A stretch of 20,120 nucleotides of DNA from Chryseobacterium sp. (GTDB lineage: Bacteria; Bacteroidota; Bacteroidia; Flavobacteriales; Weeksellaceae), in assembly GCA_030146295.1 (NCBI GenBank), contig JASLCD010000007.1, forward strand, positions 1 through 20,120, read 5' to 3'. The position numbers were made by a program, and so were the translations under genes. This document shows positions 1-5,637 of this stretch, in pieces; the stretch's first letter is position 1, and each line of letters opens with the position of its first letter. The notes under the pieces were generated by a model. That model worked only from the letters and a program-made list of their open reading frames with translations, did not search any database and was not told the DNA's origin.

Positions 1-96
1 AAATCTATTATCCACAATATCGAGCAAATCGACAGAGGATACGAAAATATCGATGGAAGACTGAAAGCAATTGGTGCTGATATCGAAAGAATTTAA
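1..96 (+). CDS. C-terminal tail of an unidentified protein (partial)
   Basis: The reading frame is open from the first base and stops at TAA 94-96, giving 31 C-terminal residues ending in ADIERI. The tail is rich in Ile, Glu, Asp and Arg with hydrophobic residues spaced as in an amphipathic or coiled-coil helix. It is followed 20 bp later by a good intrinsic terminator on the same strand, which supports a real gene end. The family cannot be recognised from so short a tail. The start lies outside the window. Confidence 0.6.
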   Translation, partial: KSIIHNIEQIDRGYENIDGRLKAIGADIERI

Positions 97-116
97 GATT
101 ATTTTATTTAATATAG

Positions 117-152
117 AAGCGTTCAGAGTAATCTGAGCGCTTTTTTCTTTTT
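117..152 (+). terminator. Rho-independent terminator of the left-edge gene
   Basis: An 11-bp stem (117-127 with 132-142, one G-T wobble) closes a GTAA tetraloop and runs into a T-rich tail (141-152). It lies just downstream of the stop at 94-96. Confidence 0.85.
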
Positions 153-212
153 ACCGCCCCTTCAAAAATTCTTTGAATTTTCGCCACTCCTCCGAAAGAG
201 GGGAATTTTGTT
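153..212. repeat. Probable dispersed intergenic repeat element
   Basis: This GC/AT-mosaic stretch has two small nested palindromes: AAAATTC-TTT-GAATTTT (165-181) and CCTC-CGAAA-GAGG (189-201). The composition (accgcccc, then an AT hairpin, then cctcc...gaggggaatt) resembles intergenic repeats that I recall from Chryseobacterium-type genomes. That resemblance is from memory, and only one copy lies in this window. No ORF or promoter is visible here. Confidence 0.3.
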
Positions 213-249
213 CCGGACAACGATTCTTCTGCTTTAATTTACTTTTAGC

Positions 250-288
250 ATAAAATAAAAAGTGCCCGGTAAAAGAACCGGACACTTT
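250..288 (-). terminator. Terminator of the NIL-domain gene
   Basis: Read on the minus strand, AAAGTGTCCGG pairs with CCGGGCACTTT (one G-T wobble) around an 8-base loop and is followed by TTTTTATTTT. It lies 28 bp beyond the stop of the gene at 316-627. The + strand reading has a weaker T tail. Confidence 0.8.
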
Positions 289-315
289 GAGTAATTAAAA
301 CTATATGAATCTCAC

Positions 316-627
316 TTAAAAATAGGTTCTGCAGGTATATTCTACCGTCGTATTGATAAGTTTATTTTTATTCAGATAGATTTCAAGCTGTTGGAAATCT
401 TCTGAATTGACATTAATATATAACTGAACCGAACCGAAACTATATCCGTTCACGTACTCTACATTAGCAGATAACACTCTATGGCAAATTCCAAACTGAT
501 TATAGATGGTATTCATTAAATGTTCAAATTTCATTTTGCCATTCAACTCTATTTCCAGTAATAATTCTTTTTTAGGCAGGCTTATTTTATTTTGCAAAAC
601 CTGCAGGCCGGGATTAGGTGTAATCAT
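316..627 (-). CDS. Stand-alone NIL-domain protein
   Basis: This is a 103-residue protein. Residues about 20-100 resemble the NIL domain, the ACT-like domain found at the C-terminus of MetN methionine-importer ATPases, where it binds the amino acid. The recognisable core is ICHRVLSANVEYVNGYSFGS (about 47-66), matching the family pattern of a helix, then 'aNVEYi.G..fG' and a beta strand. There is no ABC ATPase upstream: the gene has its own promoter and terminator, so this is a free NIL protein rather than a truncated MetN. By family it should be a cytoplasmic ligand-binding or regulatory protein in sulfur amino acid metabolism, but the ligand is inference. A 41-bp palindrome overlaps its promoter and suggests repression. 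The family call is moderately sure; the function is not known. Confidence 0.75.
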   Translation of the reverse strand: MITPNPGLQVLQNKISLPKKELLLEIELNGKMKFEHLMNTIYNQFGICHRVLSANVEYVNGYSFGSVQLYINVNSEDFQQLEIYLNKNKLINTTVEYTCRTYF

Positions 628-689
628 TGCTAAACATTTTTGGGTTAAACATTATCAGATCATATTGCATTCTGCATGTAAATCTGTGA

Positions 690-719
690 CAAAAATATAA
701 AAAAATATTAGTCCACCAA
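690..719 (-). promoter_or_regulatory. Promoter of the NIL-domain gene
   Basis: On the minus strand a -7 box TATTTTTG (690-697) lies 19 bp from a -33 TTG (717-719), both matching the Bacteroidota consensus. The 5' leader to the ATG at 627 would be about 55 nt. Confidence 0.6.
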
Positions 720-740
720 ATTAGTAGACTAATATTTTTT
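700..740. promoter_or_regulatory. 41-bp palindromic operator candidate
   Basis: Outer arms AAAAAATATTAGTC (700-713) and GACTAATATTTTTT (727-740) are perfect complements. The 13 central bases are also almost symmetric: ACC AA (715-719) faces TT AGT (721-725), differing only by C/T or A/G transitions, so the symmetry axis is near base 720. It covers the -33 element and the spacer of the NIL promoter, the expected place for a repressor site. It could also form an AU-rich hairpin in RNA, but a separate, better terminator for the upstream gene is present at 751-778. Confidence 0.55.
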
Positions 741-750
741 AAAATTTAAC

Positions 751-778
751 AAAAAAAAAAGAAGCCATATCAGCTTCT
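751..778 (-). terminator. Terminator of the YiiX-type lipoprotein gene
   Basis: On the minus strand AGAAGC, a 7-base loop and GCTTCT form a 6-bp stem followed by a run of about nine T. It starts 9 bp after the stop codon at 788. Confidence 0.8.
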
Positions 779-787
779 CCCTCAATT

Positions 788-1462
788 CTAAAGTTTATCT
801 ATCCTTTCCAGTTTATCAGAACCGGCAAGACCGTTAGGATTACAACCTGGCTCTCCTTCAGGTACTTTCAGTTTTTTTTTGGCGTAAAATTCTTCCCAGA
901 ATGTGTTCGTTTTTCCTGTTTTGGGATCAATAAATGTCATGGGTTCCAGTTTGAAAATATGTTCTGCCCGGAAAGCTCTTTCTACAAAATCGGAACAGTA
1001 ATACGAATTTTCATCCAGAATATAATTGAAGTTATAAGGTTTTCCAACCATAGAATTTGCCTTTTCAACAGCACCGGGAATTGTTTTCTGATATTCTGGT
1101 TTTAAACGGTAAACAATCACCTCCTGCCCTTCTTCTTTCTGGTCTTTGAGAAAATCCTTTATATCCTGTTTCTGAGACCCACCCTTGGGAGCGGCATGGA
1201 GAACAAACATCCGGTTTCCTTCTTTTTCCAGAATTCCTATGTGATCAAATGAAGCGGTCTTCTGTTTTTGAGTAACATTATTAATAGCACCGGAAAGCCC
1301 CGATTCTTTAGCGGTTACAAAAAGCAGGTCTCCATTCCTGAGCTGAACTTTGTTGGTATGGGGATTATTACACTGAACCAACAGGATTATGAAACAGGAT
1401 AAAAACCCGGCAAGACTCATTTCTTTAATCTTACTGCTAAAAAATATTTTAAATTCTGACAT
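788..1462 (-). CDS. YiiX/YebB-type permuted NlpC/P60 lipoprotein
   Basis: This is a 224-residue lipoprotein precursor. A hydrophobic segment (about 16-30) ends in the lipobox LVQC, with Cys31 as the probable lipidated residue. The mature part has the circularly permuted papain-like layout of the NlpC/P60 superfamily: 'GDLLFV' strand, FDHIGIL with His74, then SYYCSDFVERAF with Cys156 as the likely nucleophile. Family members act on peptidoglycan peptides or on amide or thioester bonds; the substrate here is unknown. A second start, Met15 at 1420, would give a signal peptide of more usual length. I keep the longer start because the predicted promoter (-7 box at 1482-1489) places transcription only about 13 nt before it. 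The gene diverges from the two-component system at 1564 and shares a short intergenic region with it. Confidence 0.85.
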   Translation of the reverse strand: MSEFKIFFSSKIKEMSLAGFLSCFIILLVQCNNPHTNKVQLRNGDLLFVTAKESGLSGAINNVTQKQKTASFDHIGILEKEGNRMFVLHAAPKGGSQKQDIKDFLKDQKEEGQEVIVYRLKPEYQKTIPGAVEKANSMVGKPYNFNYILDENSYYCSDFVERAFRAEHIFKLEPMTFIDPKTGKTNTFWEEFYAKKKLKVPEGEPGCNPNGLAGSDKLERIDKL

Positions 1463-1481
1463 TCTATTCTACTTTCGATCC

Positions 1482-1489
1482 CAAAATTA
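1482..1489 (-). promoter_or_regulatory. -7 box of the YiiX-type lipoprotein gene
   Basis: The minus-strand sequence TAATTTTG matches TAnnTTTG and lies 20 bp before the ATG at 1462. No clear TTG is found at -33, so the call rests on one element. Confidence 0.45.
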
Positions 1490-1504
1490 CAAAATAGAAT
1501 TCAT

Positions 1505-1512
1505 TACATTTG
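1505..1512 (+). promoter_or_regulatory. -7 box of the two-component operon
   Basis: TACATTTG matches TAnnTTTG, 52 bp before the regulator start codon. It is arranged back to back with the minus-strand -7 box at 1482-1489, only 15 bp apart, so the two polymerase sites overlap. No good -33 TTG is seen. Confidence 0.45.
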
Positions 1513-1563
1513 TGGGAATATTGATCTATTCTTCACACCAACCCAAACACTTCCCAGATACTT

Positions 1564-2265
1564 ATGCCACATATTTTATTAGTTGAAGACGATGACAGGC
1601 TTTCAAAACTGATTGCAAAAGGATTTCAGGAAGCTGCATTTGAGGTTACCATGGCGTATGACGGAACAACAGGTTTAAAGCTGGCTTTGCAGACCAATTT
1701 TGACCTGGTAGTTACAGATATCGTCCTGCCTAAAAAAAACGGTCTTGAATTCTGTAATGAGATCAAAATATTAAAACCCAATCTTCCCGTGATTATGCTG
1801 ACAGCTCTGGGAACCACTGATGACAAGCTGGAAGGGTTTGATGCAGGAGCTGATGATTATCTGACCAAACCTTTTGAAATGCGTGAGCTGGTAGCAAGAA
1901 TCAAAGTACTTCTGAAGCGTTTTTCACAACAGAGACAGCAACAGGTTTTTGTTCTTAAATATGAAGGAATCGAAATGAACCTGGAACAGAAAACAGTCAG
2001 CAGAGACCATACCCCGATAAAATTGACTCCAAAAGAATTTAATCTTTTAAAATTCATGCTGGAAAATTCAGAAAAGGTCCTTTCCCGAAGTGAAATTGCA
2101 GAGAAAGTATGGGAAACCCACTTTGATACGGGAACCAATTTTATTGATGTATACATCAATTATCTCCGAAAGAAAATTGATAAAGATTTTGAAGTGAAGC
2201 TGATCCACACCAAAGCCGGCATGGGATTTATTCTGAAAAAAGACTACGAATCAGGCCTAGTATAG
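1564..2265 (+). CDS. OmpR/PhoB-family response regulator
   Basis: This is a 233-residue transcription factor. The receiver domain (about 1-115) has the acidic pair E8/D9, phospho-acceptor D52 in VVTDIVLP, switch Thr80 (IMLTA) and Lys102 in LTKPF. The C-terminal winged helix (about 130-228) has the OmpR/PhoB signature LTPKEFNLLKFML followed by VLSRSEIAEKVW and the recognition-helix region FIDVYINYLRKKI. Length is usual for the family. The cognate kinase gene follows 30 bp downstream. Regulators of this class bind direct repeats with a period of about 11 bp. Exactly such an array (four TTCTAA) precedes the mgtC operon at 4726-4769, making that operon a plausible target. No similar array is seen before this gene itself, so autoregulation is not indicated. 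Confidence 0.95.
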   Translation: MPHILLVEDDDRLSKLIAKGFQEAAFEVTMAYDGTTGLKLALQTNFDLVVTDIVLPKKNGLEFCNEIKILKPNLPVIMLTALGTTDDKLEGFDAGADDYLTKPFEMRELVARIKVLLKRFSQQRQQQVFVLKYEGIEMNLEQKTVSRDHTPIKLTPKEFNLLKFMLENSEKVLSRSEIAEKVWETHFDTGTNFIDVYINYLRKKIDKDFEVKLIHTKAGMGFILKKDYESGLV

Positions 2266-2295
2266 TAATCATTACGATGAATTAAAAATATCCGG

Positions 2296-3657
2296 ATGAA
2301 AATAAGAACCCGACTTACGCTGCTTTTTACCTTAATCACTGCAATGCTTTTAAGTGTTTACAGCGTTTCGATTTATTATTCATCTAAAGAAGCCAGAGAA
2401 AAATCCTATTACAGCGAACTTCAAAATGAAGCAATAGCCAAGGCGGATTTGTTTTTCCGTAGTTCTCTTCCAGAACAGGAGATGCATAAGCTTTATAAAA
2501 ACAACACCAGAACACTCAACGAGGTTCAGGTTGCTATTTATGATGCCCATAAGAAACTGATTTATCATGATGATGCCAAAGTAGATTATGTAAAAGAAAC
2601 CCCGGAAATGCTTTCTGAGATATTCCAGAAAAAGAAAATCAGTTTCTTTTTAAACGATTTGCAGGTTATCGGGATGGTCTATCATTATGAAGGAAAATCT
2701 TATGCCGTAACCGCTGCATCTTATGATAAATACGGATATGATTATCTTACTCACCTGCTTACCATCAGTATTATCTCATTCTTCAGTATTCTGATCCTGA
2801 TCTATCTGGCCGGAATCTTTCTTTCCAAAAAAGCATTGAGCCCGCTCAGTGAAATGGTAAACCAGATTAAAAAAATTACAGCCGGAAAACTACAGTTACG
2901 ACTGAAAACAACGAAGGAAAAAGACGAACTCAATGAGCTTGCCCAAAACTTCAACGGGATGCTGGAGCGGCTTGAAAATTCTTTTGACTCACAAAAGCAT
3001 TTTGTATCCAATATTTCACACGAACTGAGAACACCACTATCTGCTATTATCGCCGAACTGGAACTGGCTTCTGAAAAAGATAAAACCAAAGAAGAATATC
3101 AGGAAACTATCCAATGCGCTTTGGAAGATGCCCGCAATATGGTAAAGCTTTCCAATAGCTTAATGGATCTCGCTAAAGCAAGCTATGACCCCAATGAAAT
3201 CAGTTTTTCAGAAGTTCGTCTTGATGAAGTTCTTCTGGAGTCTTACACCAAAATCATAAAAGAAAATTCCGGATATAAAGTTTCGTTGAACATACATGAT
3301 ACTGTAGAGGAGCAACAGCTTATTATTCAGGGTAACGAATATCTGTTGCAGGTGGCTTTCAACAACCTTATTGATAATGCCTGTAAATATTCACCAGAAC
3401 ACATTTGCTCGATAGATGTCCGAACCAGTTCCAAGATTCTTTTGATTCGTTTTACCAATACTGGAAATAACATTAATCAGGAAGATCTGCAACATATTTT
3501 CAAACCTTTTTACAGAAGCGAGACATCAAAACAGGAGAAAGGACATGGCATAGGTTTATTCCTTGCCGAGAAAATTATTTTACTCCATAATGCAAAAATT
3601 ACTGTAGCATCGGATCATGACAAGACTATTTTTACAGTAATATTTGATATCATGTAA
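2296..3657 (+). CDS. Sensor histidine kinase partner of the OmpR-type regulator
   Basis: This is a 453-residue inner-membrane kinase. TM1 (about 7-27), a periplasmic sensor of about 120 residues, TM2 (about 151-174), HAMP (about 175-228), the dimerisation/phosphotransfer domain with His242 in the H box SHELRTPLSAI, and the ATPase domain follow in order. The N box NNLIDNACKY carries N357 and N361, the F box is FKPFYRSE, and the G2 box is GHGIGLFLAEKI (416-427). The G1 box reads FTNTGNNI: the usual first Asp is Asn388. The architecture is like CusS and other metal or envelope sensors, but the periplasmic domain has no obvious His/Cys/Met metal cluster, so the signal is unknown. The gene ends 10 bp from the convergent rhtA-like gene. 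Confidence 0.93.
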   Translation: MKIRTRLTLLFTLITAMLLSVYSVSIYYSSKEAREKSYYSELQNEAIAKADLFFRSSLPEQEMHKLYKNNTRTLNEVQVAIYDAHKKLIYHDDAKVDYVKETPEMLSEIFQKKKISFFLNDLQVIGMVYHYEGKSYAVTAASYDKYGYDYLTHLLTISIISFFSILILIYLAGIFLSKKALSPLSEMVNQIKKITAGKLQLRLKTTKEKDELNELAQNFNGMLERLENSFDSQKHFVSNISHELRTPLSAIIAELELASEKDKTKEEYQETIQCALEDARNMVKLSNSLMDLAKASYDPNEISFSEVRLDEVLLESYTKIIKENSGYKVSLNIHDTVEEQQLIIQGNEYLLQVAFNNLIDNACKYSPEHICSIDVRTSSKILLIRFTNTGNNINQEDLQHIFKPFYRSETSKQEKGHGIGLFLAEKIILLHNAKITVASDHDKTIFTVIFDIM

Positions 3658-3667
3658 GGCTCTCCCT

Positions 3668-4519
3668 TTACTCATGAGAAAGAGATTTTTTATTGAAAAC
3701 AGTAGTCCCAATACTCGCAGTAATTACACATGTAATAGAAATCCATTGCAGAAAAGATAATTCTTCTGAAAGAAAAACCAAACCGGAAAGAGCAGCAAAT
3801 GCGGGTTCCAGGCTCATCAGAATACTGAAAGTCTTGGCAGGAAGTCTTTTCAATGCCATAATTTCCAGTGAAAACGGCAAAGCACTGGATAGAATCGCTA
3901 CCCCCAGCCCTTTTACAAAAATATCCGGGGTAAGATTGAAAACCGCTCCATCCCATATGGTAAAAGGAATAATCACAAGACTGGCAAATAACATTCCTGT
4001 GGTCACAGCATCTTTTCCATCCATTATTTTGGAAACTTTACCCCCCATTACAATATAAACAGCCCAGAACATTCCCGCAAGAAAGGCAAGCCCAAGTCCA
4101 GCCAAATCAATATGATCATTCTGCCATGGAACAATCAGCAGGATTCCCACGCAAGCCAGTAATGCCCATACAACATCCAGCAGTTTACGGGACAATGCCA
4201 ATGCCAGAAATAAAGGTCCCGCAAATTCCACCGTAACGGCCAACCCCAACGGAATTCTTTGAATCGCCATATAAAAAATAAGATTCATTGCTGCTAATCC
4301 TATTCCGTACATTGCACAATACTTCCATTTTTGTCTGTTAAACTGTAAAAATTTCGGACGGTTAATCAACGTAAGCAGAACAGCCGAAAGTACAATTCTT
4401 AAGGTTACAGTACCAATAGCTCCGATAGCAGGAAAAAGCTGTTTGGCGATGGAAGCTCCACCCTGTACACATATGATTGCCAACAATGTAGCAGGTATCG
4501 CTATGTTTGATTTTTTCAT
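3668..4519 (-). CDS. rhtA: RhtA-like EamA/DMT-family exporter
   Basis: This is a 283-residue inner-membrane protein with about ten hydrophobic segments in two EamA repeats. Several stretches closely follow E. coli RhtA (threonine/homoserine exporter) as I know it: QGGASIAKQLFP near the N-terminus, IQRIPLGLAVTVEFAGPL in the middle, and VAILSSALPFSLEIMALKRL and SILMSLEPAFAALSGLVFL in the second half. By family it should export homoserine, threonine or related small metabolites by proton antiport; the substrate here is inference. It lies on the minus strand between two + strand units and is probably monocistronic. Its promoter overlaps an 8-bp inverted repeat (4633-4655), pointing to control by a DNA-binding regulator. 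Confidence 0.88.
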   Translation of the reverse strand: MKKSNIAIPATLLAIICVQGGASIAKQLFPAIGAIGTVTLRIVLSAVLLTLINRPKFLQFNRQKWKYCAMYGIGLAAMNLIFYMAIQRIPLGLAVTVEFAGPLFLALALSRKLLDVVWALLACVGILLIVPWQNDHIDLAGLGLAFLAGMFWAVYIVMGGKVSKIMDGKDAVTTGMLFASLVIIPFTIWDGAVFNLTPDIFVKGLGVAILSSALPFSLEIMALKRLPAKTFSILMSLEPAFAALSGLVFLSEELSFLQWISITCVITASIGTTVFNKKSLSHE

Positions 4520-4626
4520 TTCTACAATTTATAATTCTAAAGATGCTGGAAAGAAGTTTCCGGGATTAAACAAACTCTTATTTTATATTATAAATCATAA
4601 CATTCACCAATAAAATAATCTGCCCC

Positions 4627-4653
4627 CAAATGTATTGAAATTTTACCTTTCAA
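4627..4653 (-). promoter_or_regulatory. Promoter of the rhtA-like gene
   Basis: On the minus strand TACATTTG (4627-4634) is a perfect -7 box, and TTG (4651-4653) lies 16 bp upstream, slightly short of the usual spacing. The leader to the ATG at 4519 would be about 100 nt. It contains a small GGAAA-GAAG-TTTCC hairpin (4548-4561) of unknown meaning. Confidence 0.5.
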
Positions 4654-4655
4654 TA
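4633..4655. promoter_or_regulatory. Inverted repeat over the rhtA promoter (operator candidate)
   Basis: TATTGAAA (4633-4640) and TTTCAATA (4648-4655) form a perfect 8-bp inverted repeat with a 7-base spacer. It runs from the -7 box to the -33 TTG of the minus-strand promoter, which is itself part of the repeat. A dimeric repressor bound here would block RNA polymerase. The regulator is not identified. Confidence 0.45.
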
Positions 4656-4725
4656 TGGGTACAGTTTTCAATTATTAAGAGACCTAATGAATGATTATTT
4701 GTAATCCTAAACAGGCAGATCTCTT

Positions 4726-4769
4726 TTTCTAATAATTTTCTAATAACATTCTAAAGCTTTTCTAACGGT
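4726..4769 (+). promoter_or_regulatory. Four 11-bp direct repeats: OmpR-family regulator binding site
   Basis: Four consecutive 11-mers read TTTCTAATAAT, TTTCTAATAAC, ATTCTAAAGCT and TTTCTAACGGT, so TTCTAA starts at 4727, 4738, 4749 and 4760. A weaker TCCTAA at 4705 is in phase (22 bp upstream). Direct repeats at 11-bp spacing are the normal target of OmpR/PhoB-family dimers. The last repeat ends 23 bp before the -7 box, replacing a -33 element, as in activator-dependent promoters. The likely binder is the regulator encoded at 1564-2265, which is inference from proximity. Confidence 0.7.
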
Positions 4770-4788
4770 AAAAGAAAGCAGTGGTTTC

Positions 4789-4796
4789 TACTTTTG
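4789..4796 (+). promoter_or_regulatory. -7 box of the mgtC-mgtA-RND operon
   Basis: TACTTTTG followed by CAC matches the TAnnTTTG box. No -33 TTG is present at the proper distance; the repeat array 4726-4769 occupies that place. Transcription should begin near 4801-4803, leaving a leader of about 110 nt before mgtC. Confidence 0.65.
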
Positions 4797-4815
4797 CACT
4801 GCAAAAACAAAGCAT

Positions 4816-4851
4816 ATGGACTCAGATCCCTACAGTAATTATCAATCTTAA
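4816..4851 (+). CDS. Putative MgtL-like leader peptide (11 codons)
   Basis: ATG 4816 to TAA 4851 encodes MDSDPYSNYQS inside the predicted leader of the mgtC transcript, about 14 nt after the expected transcription start. The early Asp-Ser-Asp-Pro run recalls the Glu-Pro-Asp-Pro start of enterobacterial MgtL, where acidic and proline residues make ribosomes drop off in low Mg2+. The stop codon touches the 5' arm of a hairpin (4851-4894). An ORF this short can occur by chance; the case rests on position, composition and the abutting structure. Confidence 0.35.
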   Translation: MDSDPYSNYQS

Positions 4852-4913
4852 AAGCTCAGTTGTACTCACTTTTCCCGTACCGCTGAAAAGCTTTATAAAA
4901 AACAGGAAAAGCT
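4851..4913 (+). promoter_or_regulatory. mgtC leader hairpin with alternative pairing to the start-codon region
   Basis: AAAGCT (4851-4856) pairs with AGCTTT (4889-4894), CAG (4857-4859) with CTG (4883-4885), and GTAC (4862-4865) with GTAC (4877-4880), giving one interrupted stem. The same AGCTTT can instead pair with a second AAAGCT (4908-4913) that ends exactly at the base before the mgtC ATG. The two pairings exclude each other. No T tract follows, so control of translation rather than termination would be expected. Pairings were found by eye; energies were not computed. Confidence 0.4.
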
Positions 4914-5612
4914 ATGAATACATTAGAATTTACCCTCCGCCTCCTTACCGCATTTGCTTTGGGCGCAAGTATTGGCTTTGAAAGACAATGGCGTCAGAAA
5001 AGTGCCGGCCTTCGTACCAATACCCTTGTATGCCTTGGCTCTGCCGCATTCGTTCTTCTTTCCATCAGAATCGGAGGGGATGCCACAGGCAGAATAGCCT
5101 CTTATATTGTAAGCGGTATTGGTTTTCTCGGTGGAGGTGTCATTATGAAAGACGGTCTTACTGTAAGAGGGCTCAATACAGCGGCTACCATTTGGTGCTC
5201 AGCATCTGTAGGAGCGCTCAGCGCCATGGGATTTCCTTTGGAAGCAGCCATTACCAGCGGATTTATAATTCTCACCCACGTCATTCTCCGTCCTTTGGGA
5301 GTGAAACTGGGAAACAATATCAATAACAGAAACCATTATACCGAATATCTTCTGAGCATCAAATGCAAAAGCGAAGTGGAAAATCATATCCGGGTACAAC
5401 TGATGCAATCTCTCAGCGGAAATGATAAAGTATTACTGAAATCTTTAACCAGTGATGACAATGGCCTCCCCGAAAATGCCATTATTACAGCAGAAGTACA
5501 TGCTTCTACTCCACAAGACAGTTTTATGGAAAAAACAGCCAGCCGATTGACAATTGAAGATAAAGTCATCAAAGTAAGCTGGGAAATTATAGGTACTGAA
5601 AACGATTTGTAA
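4914..5612 (+). CDS. mgtC: MgtC/SapB-family membrane protein
   Basis: This is a 232-residue protein. The N-terminal part (about 1-130) has four to five membrane segments with the family signatures GASIGFERQW, AGLRTNTLVCLGSAAF, SGIGFLGGGVIMKDG and GLNTAATIWCSASVGAL. The C-terminal part (about 140-232) is a soluble domain like the ACT-type tail of Salmonella MgtC. MgtC proteins do not carry Mg2+ themselves; in pathogens they support growth in low Mg2+ and inside host cells, partly by restraining the F1Fo ATP synthase. The gene is first in the operon, 25 bp before an MgtA-type ATPase, the same pairing as Salmonella mgtCB. It follows a long, potentially regulatory leader. Orthology of the exact function is inference. 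Confidence 0.9.
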   Translation: MNTLEFTLRLLTAFALGASIGFERQWRQKSAGLRTNTLVCLGSAAFVLLSIRIGGDATGRIASYIVSGIGFLGGGVIMKDGLTVRGLNTAATIWCSASVGALSAMGFPLEAAITSGFIILTHVILRPLGVKLGNNINNRNHYTEYLLSIKCKSEVENHIRVQLMQSLSGNDKVLLKSLTSDDNGLPENAIITAEVHASTPQDSFMEKTASRLTIEDKVIKVSWEIIGTENDL

Positions 5613-5637
5613 CATGTAAAAAACAACCATTGAAGCA

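Noticed and set aside
506..700. 64-codon + strand ORF opposite the NIL gene
   Set aside because: It is antisense to the NIL domain and runs into that gene's promoter, with no recognisable protein features.
3658..3705. Possible terminator between the kinase gene and the convergent rhtA-like gene
   Set aside because: CTCT...AGAG followed by TTTTTT is present on the + strand, but the inner stem is poorly paired and most of it lies inside the rhtA coding end, so I do not call it.
3693..4058. 121-codon ORF on the + strand within the rhtA-like gene
   Set aside because: It is an antisense shadow of a clearly recognisable transporter with no promoter or domain of its own.
4676..4730. Large hairpin AGAGA...TCTCT with inner GATTA-TTTG-TAATC upstream of the repeat array
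   Set aside because: No transcript is expected to run through it in the + direction and the outer arms are far apart; probably chance in AT-rich DNA, though the inner 5-bp hairpin is exact.
4781..4981. 66-codon ORF across the mgtC leader and start
   Set aside because: It begins upstream of or inside the -7 box, is out of frame with mgtC, and overlaps the well-supported MgtC start. The short ORF at 4816-4851 is in another frame and is the better leader candidate.
4988..5326. 112-codon ORF overlapping mgtC in another frame
   Set aside because: The mgtC frame carries all the family signatures; this frame is rich in Arg, Ser, His and Tyr, as expected for an out-of-frame translation.
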